64,000 nt of DNA from Marinobacter sp. F3R08. GTDB taxonomy: Bacteria; Pseudomonadota; Gammaproteobacteria; Pseudomonadales; Oleiphilaceae. The notes under the pieces were generated by a model. The model was not told the DNA's origin, did no database searches, and saw only the letters and a program-made list of their open reading frames with translations. How positions within the stretch are numbered: the stretch's first letter is position 1; each line of letters begins with the position of its first letter. Shown piece by piece: positions 56,171 through 64,000 of the stretch. The DNA is taken from the NCBI RefSeq assembly GCF_018860425.1, contig NZ_JAHKPI010000014.1, positions 930,329 through 994,328 on the forward strand. The letters are read 5' to 3'. The translations under genes and the position numbers were made by a program.

Positions 56171-57769
56171 ATGAGCATCTTCCGATCGCTCACACTGCTG
56201 CTTATTGCCCTCATTTGCGCGGGGTCGCTTCCGGCAACCGCACAAGAGAGCGACCCTGGCCGAGACTTGCTGATCAACCTTGCCGAAGCACCCGCCAACA
56301 AGGTGGAAGAGGCGGTTAATGCCATTGTCAGCAGTGGTGATGAAAGAGCCAGGGGCTGGCTCGAAGCCTACGGAAACAACCGTCTGAGCCGGGTGAAAGA
56401 TACAGGCCAGGTGGTGCTGGTATTGAGCAACCGGGGGCGGGATTGGGAAATCGCCAACCCGCTGACCGCAGAGAACATGGGCGAAATGTCCCGCCGCAAG
56501 CTGGACCGGGTCGCCATCAACAACCGCATCCGGGGGCAGCTTGAAGGCATCCTTGCCATGCTGGACCTGAATGCCAAAGACCCCGACCTGCGCGAAGCTT
56601 CCGCACAGGACATGATGGGCAAAGTAGACGCTTCACTGGTGCAACCACTGGAAGCGCGACTGGAACAGGAAGAAAACGCTGCGGTACGTAACCGTATTGA
56701 AGAGGCGCTGGCCATTTACCGGGTAGGCGAGGGCAACCTGGAGGCCGTGGACGTGCTGGCCGGCAGCCTGCACCCCCGTGCCCGCGCGGCCCTGAACGAA
56801 GCCGCCCGGAGCGACGACCCGGCACTGGCTGCCAGTGCCGCCAAAGCCCTGGACAGCATCGAACAGAAACTGACACTGAACCGCGCCGCAGAGACCCTGT
56901 ATTTCGGGCTGTCTCTCGGCTCGGTTCTGGTACTGGCGGCCATCGGCCTGGCCATTACCTTTGGCGTGATGGGCGTGATCAACATGGCCCACGGCGAACT
57001 GATCATGCTGGGTGCCTACACCACCTGGGGCATGCAGCAGCTCTTCCCGGGCCAGCCAGGCCTGGCACTGATTCTGTCGATTCCCGCCGGCTTCCTGGTG
57101 GCTGCCACCGCCGGCATTATCATCGAGCGCAGCGTGATCCAGTACCTCAAGGGTCGTCCGCTGGAGACCCTGCTGGCCACGTTCGGTATCAGCCTGATCC
57201 TGCAGCAGCTTGTGCGTACGGTGATCTCCCCGCAGAACCGTACCGTGATCACCCCGGAGTGGATGAGCGGCTCCCTGGTGATCAACGACGCGCTGTCGCT
57301 GACACTTAACCGCCTCTATGTACTGGCGTTTGCGTTGATCGTCTTCGCCGGGCTGATGCTGATCATGCGCAAGACCCGTCTGGGCCTGGAAGTGCGTGCC
57401 GTTACCCAGAACCGGGCCATGGCCCGCTCCATGGGTATCCGGGCCACCCGGGTAGACATCATGACATTCGCCCTGGGCTCCGGTGTCGCCGGCCTGGCCG
57501 GGGTGGCGCTGTCCCAGCTCACCAACGTGGGGCCCAACCTCGGCCAGAACTACATCATCGACTCGTTCATGGTGGTGGTGTTCGGCGGCGTTGGTAACCT
57601 CTGGGGCACCCTCATTGCCGGGCTTTCTCTGGGTACCATCAACCAGCTGCTTGAACCCTGGGCCGGTGCTGTTCTCGCCAAGATCATCGTGCTGGTGTTC
57701 ATCATTCTGTTTATCCAGAAACGGCCGAAGGGGCTCTTCCCCCAGAAAGGCCGGGCTGCGGAGGGTTAA
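56171..57769 (+). CDS. urtB: Urea ABC transporter, permease UrtB
   Basis: A 532-residue permease. A signal-like segment and a periplasmic helical domain of about 220 residues, rich in Ala and Glu, precede the eight or so helices of a LivH-type permease. This extended N-terminus is usual for UrtB. The membrane half starts near AETLYFGLSLGSVLVLAAIG, with GVMGVINMAHGELIMLGAY following. Co-transcribed with urtC 3 bases downstream. Confidence 0.93.
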   Translation: MSIFRSLTLLLIALICAGSLPATAQESDPGRDLLINLAEAPANKVEEAVNAIVSSGDERARGWLEAYGNNRLSRVKDTGQVVLVLSNRGRDWEIANPLTAENMGEMSRRKLDRVAINNRIRGQLEGILAMLDLNAKDPDLREASAQDMMGKVDASLVQPLEARLEQEENAAVRNRIEEALAIYRVGEGNLEAVDVLAGSLHPRARAALNEAARSDDPALAASAAKALDSIEQKLTLNRAAETLYFGLSLGSVLVLAAIGLAITFGVMGVINMAHGELIMLGAYTTWGMQQLFPGQPGLALILSIPAGFLVAATAGIIIERSVIQYLKGRPLETLLATFGISLILQQLVRTVISPQNRTVITPEWMSGSLVINDALSLTLNRLYVLAFALIVFAGLMLIMRKTRLGLEVRAVTQNRAMARSMGIRATRVDIMTFALGSGVAGLAGVALSQLTNVGPNLGQNYIIDSFMVVVFGGVGNLWGTLIAGLSLGTINQLLEPWAGAVLAKIIVLVFIILFIQKRPKGLFPQKGRAAEG

Positions 57770-57772
57770 ATT

Positions 57773-58897
57773 ATGTGGTTAACAAGACCTTTGCAGGAAC
57801 GTTCAACCCAGATCTTCCTTGGCGTGCTTTTTTCCGCCCTGGTGGTGGTGACTTTTCTCCATGTAGTTATGCCCCAGGACAGTGCGCTGCACGTCAGCGC
57901 CTACACCGTAACGCTGCTGGGTAAATACCTGTGCTATGCCCTGCTGGCGGTCGCAGTGGACCTGGTGTGGGGCTACCTCGGTATCCTCAGCCTGGGCCAC
58001 GGCGCCTTCTTTGCCCTGGGCGGCTACGCCATGGGCATGTACCTGATGCGCCAGATTGGCGATCGCGGCGTGTACGGTGATCCGGTCCTGCCGGACTTCA
58101 TGGTGTTCCTGAACTGGGACTCGCTGCCCTGGTTCTGGCACGGCTTCGACATGGCCTGGTTTGCCTTCCTCATGGTGCTGCTGGCTCCGGGCCTGCTGGC
58201 GCTGGTGTTCGGCTTCCTGGCCTTCCGCTCACGGGTAACCGGGGTATACCTCTCGATCATCACCCAGGCGCTGACCTTTGCCTTGATGCTGGCCTTCTTC
58301 CGCAACGAAATGGGCTTTGGCGGCAACAACGGCCTGACCGATTTCAAGGACATTCTCGGCTTCAACCTGCGCACCGATGCCACCCGCCTCGGGCTGTTCA
58401 TTGCTACCGGTATTGCCCTGGCCATTGGCTACGTGATCTGCCGGGGAATCGTAACCAGCAAACTCGGCCGGGTGAGTGTGGCCTGCCGGGATGCCGAAGC
58501 CCGTACCCGCTTCCTGGGCTACCGGGTTGAGCGGGTGCAGCTGTTCGTGTTCGTGGTCTCCGCCATGCTGGCGGGTGTGGCCGGTGCGCTCTACGTGCCC
58601 CAGGTGGGCATCATCAACCCCAGCGAATTCTCGCCGCTGTTCTCCATCGAAGTCGTGGTGTGGGTGGCTCTGGGTGGCCGTGCAACCCTCTACGGCGCAG
58701 TGATCGGGGCCATTCTGGTGAATTACGCCAAAACCGTGTTCACCGGCATCATGCCGGACGCCTGGCTGTTCGCCCTGGGTGGTCTGTTCGTGCTGGTTAC
58801 CGTGTTCCTGCCCAAGGGCATTGCCGGGCTGCTGCAGAAACGCAGCAAAGCCAGAGCCGATGACGACACCACTACCGGGCAGGAGGCGACCGTATGA
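57773..58897 (+). CDS. urtC: Urea ABC transporter, permease UrtC
   Basis: A 374-residue LivM-type permease with about ten helices. DLVWGYLGILSLGHGAFFALGGYAMGM and the EAA-like segment VACRDAEARTRFLGYRVER are typical. Forms a heterodimer with UrtB. GGAGGG precedes ATG 57773, and its stop overlaps urtD by 4 bases. Confidence 0.94.
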   Translation: MWLTRPLQERSTQIFLGVLFSALVVVTFLHVVMPQDSALHVSAYTVTLLGKYLCYALLAVAVDLVWGYLGILSLGHGAFFALGGYAMGMYLMRQIGDRGVYGDPVLPDFMVFLNWDSLPWFWHGFDMAWFAFLMVLLAPGLLALVFGFLAFRSRVTGVYLSIITQALTFALMLAFFRNEMGFGGNNGLTDFKDILGFNLRTDATRLGLFIATGIALAIGYVICRGIVTSKLGRVSVACRDAEARTRFLGYRVERVQLFVFVVSAMLAGVAGALYVPQVGIINPSEFSPLFSIEVVVWVALGGRATLYGAVIGAILVNYAKTVFTGIMPDAWLFALGGLFVLVTVFLPKGIAGLLQKRSKARADDDTTTGQEATV

Positions 58898-59718
58898 GCT
58901 TTTTTCAGGAGCTGGCCGACCGTGAACGAGTGTTCGAGTTTCTGACCCAGGTGCAGTCGCCGGTGGATGTGCGCCACGGCCCCATCCTGTATCTGGAAGA
59001 TGTGAATGTGAGCTTTGACGGCTTCAAGGCCATCAACAACCTCAACCTCACCATCGACGACGGCGAACTGCGCTGCATTATCGGCCCCAATGGCGCCGGC
59101 AAGACCACCATGATGGACATCATCACCGGTAAAACCCGGCCGGACACAGGCTCGGTATGGTTTGGCAGCCGTCACAACCTGCTCACTATGAACGAGCCGG
59201 ACATTGCGTCCCTCGGCATTGGCCGCAAGTTCCAGAAACCCACGGTGTTTGAAGCCCTCACCGTGTTCGAAAACCTGGAGCTGGCCATGGCGACCGACAA
59301 GCGGGTGTTTCCCACACTTACCGCGCTTATGAAACCGGAATACCGGGACCGCATCGACGAAGTGCTGGAGATGATCGGCCTGAAGGATCTGCGTGAACGC
59401 CTGGCGGGCATCCTTTCCCACGGCCAGAAGCAGTGGCTGGAGATCGGCATGCTGCTGATGCAGAAGCCCCGCCTGCTGCTGATGGACGAGCCGGTGGCCG
59501 GGATGACCGAGCAGGAAATGGAACGTACCGCCGAACTGCTCACCAGCCTCGCCGGCAAACAGTCGGTGGTGGTGGTGGAGCACGACATGGGCTTCGTGCG
59601 CTCCATTGCCCGCAAGGTGACTGTACTGCACCAGGGCAGTGTGCTGGCTGAAGGTTCCATGGACCAGGTCTCCAACGATCCGGAAGTGATCAAGGTGTAT
59701 CTCGGGGAGGAGGCGTAA
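58894..59718 (+). CDS. urtD: Urea ABC transporter, ATPase UrtD
   Basis: A 274-residue ABC ATPase of the LivG type. Walker A is GPNGAGKTT, the signature region reads ILSHGQKQWLEIGM, and Walker B is LLLMDEPVAGMTEQE. The C-terminus resembles the BCA_ABC_TP domain. It energises UrtBC together with UrtE. ATGA overlap with urtC and a one-base overlap with urtE show tight coupling. Confidence 0.95.
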   Translation: MSFFQELADRERVFEFLTQVQSPVDVRHGPILYLEDVNVSFDGFKAINNLNLTIDDGELRCIIGPNGAGKTTMMDIITGKTRPDTGSVWFGSRHNLLTMNEPDIASLGIGRKFQKPTVFEALTVFENLELAMATDKRVFPTLTALMKPEYRDRIDEVLEMIGLKDLRERLAGILSHGQKQWLEIGMLLMQKPRLLLMDEPVAGMTEQEMERTAELLTSLAGKQSVVVVEHDMGFVRSIARKVTVLHQGSVLAEGSMDQVSNDPEVIKVYLGEEA

Positions 59719-60416
59719 TGCTGAAGATTGAAAAACTGAACCAGTTCTACGGCGAAAGCCACACCCTCTGGGATCTGGACCTGGACGTACCCCAGGGCCA
59801 ATGCACCTGTGTGATGGGCCGCAACGGGGTGGGCAAGACCACCCTGATGAAGTGCATCATGGGCGAGGAAAGCACCAAGAACGGCAGCATGGAATTTGCC
59901 GGCGACGTGGAACTTGCCAAAAAGAAAGTGGAAGACCGCTCGCGCCTTGGCATCGGCTACGTGCCCCAGGGCCGGCAGATTTTCCCGCTGCTGACCGTGG
60001 AAGAAAACCTGCGTACCGGCCTGGCCGTGCGCAAGGACGGCAGCAAGAAAATCCCCGAGCGGATCTACGAACTTTTCCCCGTGCTGAAAGAAATGCGTAA
60101 CCGCCGTGGCGGTGACCTTTCCGGGGGCCAACAACAGCAGCTGGCCATTGGCCGGGCTCTGGTGATCGAGCCGCGCCTGCTGATCCTGGATGAGCCGGGC
60201 GAAGGCATTCAGCCCAACATTGTTGCCCAGATTGGCGAGGTTATTCGCAAGCTGATCGAAGAAGACGGTCTGACCGTGCTGCTGGTGGAACAGAAACTCC
60301 CGTTTGCCCGCAAATACGCCGACCGTTTCGCCATCCTCGACCGTGGTCGCCGCGTTGCCGAGGGTGAAATTGCCGGTCTGACCGACGAACTTATCAAGAA
60401 GCACCTGACCGTATGA
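59718..60416 (+). CDS. urtE: Urea ABC transporter, ATPase UrtE
   Basis: A 232-residue ABC ATPase of the LivF type. Walker A GRNGVGKTT, signature LSGGQQQQLAIGRALV and Walker B LLILDEPGEGIQPN are present, the last being typical of UrtE. It pairs with UrtD. Its stop overlaps ureD by 4 bases, tying transport to urease assembly. Confidence 0.95.
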   Translation: MLKIEKLNQFYGESHTLWDLDLDVPQGQCTCVMGRNGVGKTTLMKCIMGEESTKNGSMEFAGDVELAKKKVEDRSRLGIGYVPQGRQIFPLLTVEENLRTGLAVRKDGSKKIPERIYELFPVLKEMRNRRGGDLSGGQQQQLAIGRALVIEPRLLILDEPGEGIQPNIVAQIGEVIRKLIEEDGLTVLLVEQKLPFARKYADRFAILDRGRRVAEGEIAGLTDELIKKHLTV

Positions 60417-61309
60417 CCGCATACCAGCCTATCGCCGCCCACGCCTCCGGCCACCGTTTCGACACCGAACGGCGCTGGGCCGCGTCCCTGTCCCTCGGTT
60501 TTGAATCCCGGAACGAGGGCGCCGCAGAGCCGGTTACCCGGCTGGTACGCCGGCAGCATCTGGGCCCATTGCGGGTTCAGCGTCCGTTCTACCCGGAAGG
60601 CAAACACGGCTGCTGCCATGTATATCTGCTGCACCCGCCCGGCGGGCTGGTCAGTGGCGACGAACTGCGTATCGAAGCCTCCGTGGCTGAAGGCGGCCAC
60701 GCCCTGCTGACCACCCCGGCTGCCGCCAAGCTGTACAAGGCCGACAGCCACGGTGTGGCCTGGGGCCAGCACACCCGGTTGCAGGTGGCCAGAGACGCCA
60801 TCCTCGAATACCTGCCCCAGGAAACCATCGCCTTTGATGGCTCCCGGGGCGAACAGACCACCACCATCGAACTGGCCAGCGGCGCCAGAACCCTGGGCTG
60901 GGAAGTACTCGCCCTGGGTCGGCCTGCGAGCGACCTGCCTTTCGCCACCGGTGCGCTGGAGCAACGCTTTCATCTCAGCCTTGATGGCAAACCCCTGTGG
61001 CTGGAACGCCAGTTGCTGGACCCCGCACATCGCCGGTTTACCGGCCACTGGGGCCAGGGTGGCGCCACCGTGCAGGCAACCCTCTGGGCCGTTGGCCTGG
61101 AGGACGAAGCGGCCGCTATTGAAACGCTGAGAGAACAACTTCCGGACAACCCCCGCTGGGCGGTTACCCGGCGCAGGGGCGTATTGCTGCTGCGTTACCT
61201 GGGCGCCGAACGCAACGAAGCCTGGGCCCTGTGCGAACAGGCCTGGCACCTTCTGCGGCCCATGCTGACCGGCTCGCCGGCCCATACACCCAGAATCTGG
61301 CTTACCTGA
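60413..61309 (+). CDS. ureD: Urease accessory protein UreD
   Basis: A 298-residue cytosolic chaperone for urease nickel-site assembly. Characteristic stretches are GPLRVQRPFYPEG, LHPPGGLVSGDEL and TTPAAAKLYK, all family signatures. It binds the UreABC apoenzyme first, then recruits UreF and UreG (not in the window). It overlaps urtE by 4 bases and lies 27 bases ahead of ureA. Confidence 0.94.
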   Translation: MTAYQPIAAHASGHRFDTERRWAASLSLGFESRNEGAAEPVTRLVRRQHLGPLRVQRPFYPEGKHGCCHVYLLHPPGGLVSGDELRIEASVAEGGHALLTTPAAAKLYKADSHGVAWGQHTRLQVARDAILEYLPQETIAFDGSRGEQTTTIELASGARTLGWEVLALGRPASDLPFATGALEQRFHLSLDGKPLWLERQLLDPAHRRFTGHWGQGGATVQATLWAVGLEDEAAAIETLREQLPDNPRWAVTRRRGVLLLRYLGAERNEAWALCEQAWHLLRPMLTGSPAHTPRIWLT

Positions 61310-61336
61310 AGCCTTTTAGAAACAACGGAGTCATTC

Positions 61337-61639
61337 ATGGAACTCACACCCAGAGACAAAGACAAGCTGCTGTTGTTTACCGCGGCCCTGCTGGCCGAGC
61401 GCCGCAAAGCCAAGGGCCTGAAGCTGAACTACCCGGAGGCCGTTGCCCTGATCAGCGCCGAGATCATGGAAGGCGCCCGCGAAGGCCGTTCTGTGGCCGA
61501 GTTGATGAGCGCCGGCACCGAAATCCTCACCCGTGAAGATGTCATGGACGGCGTTGCCGACATGGTGCACGAGGTGCAGGTAGAGGCCACCTTCCCGGAC
61601 GGCACCAAGCTGGTGACCGTTCACAACCCGATTGTATAA
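61337..61639 (+). CDS. ureA: Urease gamma subunit
   Basis: A 100-residue protein matching the standard length. It starts [14 protein letters not shown] and includes [19 protein letters not shown]. Structural subunit of the (UreABC)3 trimer; no metal ligands of its own. Followed 10 bases later by ureB with AAGGAG between. Confidence 0.97.
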   Translation: MELTPRDKDKLLLFTAALLAERRKAKGLKLNYPEAVALISAEIMEGAREGRSVAELMSAGTEILTREDVMDGVADMVHEVQVEATFPDGTKLVTVHNPIV

Positions 61640-61649
61640 GGAGCGCGAC

Positions 61650-61967
61650 ATGATCCCCGGTGAATACCAGATCCAGGACGGCGATATCGAACTTTGCGCC
61701 GGCCGCGACCGCATCGACATCGACGTTTCCAATACCGGCGACCGCCCGGTACAGATCGGCTCCCACTATCACTTCGCCGAAGCCAATCCCGCACTGGACT
61801 TCGACCGTGCCAAAGCCAGGGGCTACCGCCTGGACGTTGCCGCCGGCACCGCGATTCGCTTCGAACCCGGCCAGACCCGGTCTGTCACCCTGATTCCGTT
61901 CGCCGGCAATCGGGAGATTTACGGCTTCCGCGGTGATGTGATGGGTAAATTGGAGGGCAAAGCATGA
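61650..61967 (+). CDS. ureB: Urease beta subunit
   Basis: A 105-residue protein with the conserved [15 protein letters not shown] and [11 protein letters not shown] (here [11 protein letters not shown]). Start ATG 61650 is preferred over an upstream in-frame ATG at 61632 because GGAG lies 6 bases before it and family members begin MIPGE. The stop overlaps ureC by 4 bases. Confidence 0.96.
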   Translation: MIPGEYQIQDGDIELCAGRDRIDIDVSNTGDRPVQIGSHYHFAEANPALDFDRAKARGYRLDVAAGTAIRFEPGQTRSVTLIPFAGNREIYGFRGDVMGKLEGKA

Positions 61968-63667
61968 AGATTTCCAGACAGGCTTACGCCGATATGTACG
62001 GCCCCACCGTTGGCGACCGTGTGCGCCTCGGTGATACCGAACTGTGGATTGAAGTTGAAAAAGACCACACCCATTACGGCGACGAAGTAAAATTCGGCGG
62101 CGGCAAAGTTATCCGTGATGGCATGGGCCAGAGCCAGCGCTGCGACGATGCCGTGATGGACACCGTTATCACCAACGCCCTCATTCTGGACTGGTGGGGC
62201 ATCGTTAAAGCCGACGTGGGCATCCAGAAAGGCCGCATTGCCGCCATCGGCAAAGCCGGTAACCCGGACACCCAGCCAGACGTGGAAATTGTTATCGGCC
62301 CGGGCACTGAAATCATCGCCGGGGAAGGCAAGATTCTCACTGCCGGCGGTATCGACCCGCACATTCACTTCATCTGCCCCCAGCAGGTGGAAGAAGCCCT
62401 GATGAGCGGTATCACCACCATGCTCGGTGGCGGCACCGGCCCGGCCACGGGCACCAACGCCACCACCTGCACACCGGGTGCCTGGCACATGGGCAAAATG
62501 CTTCAGGCCGTCGACAGCCTGCCCATGAACATCGGCTTTCTGGGCAAGGGCAACGCCAGCCTGCCGGAAGCACTGGAAGTGCAAATCAAAGCCGGTGCCA
62601 TTGGCCTCAAACTGCATGAAGACTGGGGCACCACCCCGGCCAGCATCGACAACTGCCTGACCGTGGCAGACCAGTACGATGTGCAGGTAGCCATCCATAC
62701 CGACACCCTGAACGAATCCGGCTTTGTGGAAGACACCCTGGCGGCGTTCAAGGGCCGCTGTATTCACACCTTCCACACCGAAGGCGCCGGCGGCGGTCAC
62801 GCACCGGACATCATCACCGCGTGTTCCAAGGATTACGTACTGCCGTCGTCCACCAACCCGACCCGGCCCTACACCGTGAACACCATCGACGAACACCTCG
62901 ACATGCTGATGGTGTGCCACCACCTGGACCCCAACATCCCGGAAGACGTGGCCTTCGCCGATTCCCGTATTCGCCGGGAAACCATCGCCGCGGAAGACAT
63001 CCTGCACGACATGGGCGTGATCTCTATGATCTCCTCCGACTCCCAGGCCATGGGCCGGGTGGGTGAGGTGGTGTGCCGCACCTGGCAAACTGCCCACAAG
63101 ATGAAAGTGCAGCGCGGCCTGCTGCCGGAAGACGAGGAACGGGGCGCCGATAACTTCCGCGCCAAACGCTACATTGCCAAGTACACCATCAACTCTGCCA
63201 TCACCCACGGCATCGCCCACGAAGTCGGCTCGGTGGAAGTGGGTAAACTGGCAGACCTGGTGCTCTGGAGCCCCGCGTTCTTTGGTGTGAAGCCCGCCTG
63301 CATCATCAAGGGTGGCATGATTGCGGCCGCCCCCATGGGTGACCCCAACGCCTCGATTCCCACGCCCCAGCCGGTGCATTACCGCCCCATGTTCGGCGCC
63401 TTCGGCAAGGCCGCCAGTGCCACCCGTCTGACCTTTGTCAGCCAGGCCGCGCTGGATGCCCGTATTAACGAAGAGCTGGGCCTGGACAGCCCGCTGTCGG
63501 CCTGTAAAGGCGTGCGGGACGTGCGCAAGAAAGACATGAAACTGAACGATGCGTGCCCGCACCTCACCGTGGACCCGCAAACCTACGAAGTACACGCAGA
63601 TGGCGAACTGCTCACCTGTGAGCCGGCCACCGAACTGCCCCTGGCCCAGCGTTACCACCTGTTCTGA
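61964..63667 (+). CDS. ureC: Urease alpha (catalytic) subunit
   Basis: A 567-residue nickel amidohydrolase with the full length of bacterial UreC. Nickel ligands appear in [14 protein letters not shown] (two His) and GGGHAPDII; the carbamylated lysine is in GLKLHEDWG. The mobile flap carries the catalytic His in MVCHHLDP. It hydrolyses urea to ammonia and carbamate. Start overlaps ureB; UreE follows after 22 bases. Confidence 0.98.
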   Translation: MKISRQAYADMYGPTVGDRVRLGDTELWIEVEKDHTHYGDEVKFGGGKVIRDGMGQSQRCDDAVMDTVITNALILDWWGIVKADVGIQKGRIAAIGKAGNPDTQPDVEIVIGPGTEIIAGEGKILTAGGIDPHIHFICPQQVEEALMSGITTMLGGGTGPATGTNATTCTPGAWHMGKMLQAVDSLPMNIGFLGKGNASLPEALEVQIKAGAIGLKLHEDWGTTPASIDNCLTVADQYDVQVAIHTDTLNESGFVEDTLAAFKGRCIHTFHTEGAGGGHAPDIITACSKDYVLPSSTNPTRPYTVNTIDEHLDMLMVCHHLDPNIPEDVAFADSRIRRETIAAEDILHDMGVISMISSDSQAMGRVGEVVCRTWQTAHKMKVQRGLLPEDEERGADNFRAKRYIAKYTINSAITHGIAHEVGSVEVGKLADLVLWSPAFFGVKPACIIKGGMIAAAPMGDPNASIPTPQPVHYRPMFGAFGKAASATRLTFVSQAALDARINEELGLDSPLSACKGVRDVRKKDMKLNDACPHLTVDPQTYEVHADGELLTCEPATELPLAQRYHLF

Positions 63668-63689
63668 GCCGGGTATTGGAGAACTGAAT

Positions 63690-64000
63690 ATGTTGGAACT
63701 GACAGAACGCATCGGTGATGTGAACAGCACCGGGATCGACACCAGCGAGATCCTGGACAACCTGATCCTGCCTTACGAGCTGCGCATTCGCGGCCGTTTG
63801 CGGGCCACCACCGAAACCAACGTGGATGTGGGCCTGTTTCTGGATCGCGGCCCGGTGCTGCGGGACGGTGACCTGCTGCAGGCCAAAACCGGCGAGATCA
63901 TTCGCATCCGTGCGGCGGAAGAACAGGTGGTTACCGCCCGCATCGAAAACGGTCAGCCCCTGGCGCGTTTGTGCTATCACCTGGGCAACCGCCACGTAAC
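63690..64000 (+). CDS. ureE: Urease accessory protein UreE, 5' part
   Basis: The first 103 residues of UreE; the rest is cut by the window end. It begins MLELTERIGDVNS, followed by conserved LFLDRGPVLRDGDLL and CYHLGNRHV, the last being part of the nickel-binding His region. UreE hands nickel to UreG during urease activation. ATG 63690 has GGAG 8 bases upstream. UreF and UreG are expected further right. Confidence 0.94.
   Translation, partial: MLELTERIGDVNSTGIDTSEILDNLILPYELRIRGRLRATTETNVDVGLFLDRGPVLRDGDLLQAKTGEIIRIRAAEEQVVTARIENGQPLARLCYHLGNRHV

Noticed and set aside
61919..63760. 613-codon open frame antisense to ureC
   Set aside because: It is a mirror of strong codon bias in a GC-rich urease gene. 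The protein is low in complexity (many His, Gly, Val) and ureC is unmistakable.

Overview
The window is a GC-rich, densely packed chromosomal segment of a gammaproteobacterium, most likely Marinobacter or a close relative. This rests on gene content: a bifunctional wax ester synthase/DGAT at the left edge, an AlkB alkane 1-monooxygenase with a divergent GntR regulator, a FadL-type outer membrane protein, a tkt-epd-pgk-fba cluster, CbpA/CbpM, a PrkA-YeaH-SpoVR operon, and a complete urea uptake and urease locus. I found no insertion sequences, prophage genes, CRISPR arrays, tRNAs or rRNAs.

Layout. 0-2.7 kb: 5' part of wax ester synthase (minus), divergent from a BASS transporter-LrgA-LrgB operon. 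2.7-7.6 kb: SpoVR, YeaH and PrkA operon (minus). 7.9-17 kb: thiopurine methyltransferase, a 2-hydroxyacid dehydrogenase, a FadL-like porin, YihY, an HDOD protein, a DUF445 protein, RsmE and BioA (with a probable BirA operator). 17-19.5 kb: polar amino acid ABC transporter. 19.7-24.4 kb: methionine/SAM cycle genes metF, ahcY, metK, and a SahR-type ArsR-methyltransferase regulator, with matching palindromes in front of metK and of sahR. 24.6-30 kb: tkt, epd, pgk, fba ending in a strong terminator. 30-39.8 kb: MFS transporter, cbpA-cbpM, chemoreceptor, nitronate monooxygenase, DsbA-like protein, trhO, DUF481 and DUF523/DUF1722 proteins. 39.9-43.2 kb: a two-gene envelope unit, a glycosyltransferase fused to a degenerate phosphoesterase, plus a YbhN-type membrane protein. 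43-47 kb: secreted DUF6160-like protein, GntR-alkB, glyoxalase I. 47.2-51 kb: lactate oxidation lutABC, followed in the same operon by an EamA transporter frameshifted in a C7 tract. 51-52.6 kb: ComEA-like protein, a probable CsrB/RsmZ-type small RNA, and a GntR regulator. 52.6-64 kb: allophanate hydrolase divergent from urtABCDE-ureD-ureABC-ureE (cut by the window end).

The genes suggest a marine heterotroph that uses hydrocarbons and lipids (alkB, wax ester synthase, FadL), oxidises lactate and scavenges urea. The most interesting points are: an unannotated multi-hairpin RNA at about 51.54-51.71 kb with about ten GGA motifs on the minus strand (a CsrA/RsmA sponge candidate); an inactive-looking calcineurin-type domain fused to a GT4 glycosyltransferase; the paired SahR palindromes and nested inverted repeats in front of metK; the GntR palindrome inside the alkB promoter; and the repeated TTGTATAC palindromes between allophanate hydrolase and the urea operon. 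All product names come from reading protein motifs by eye; no database search was run.
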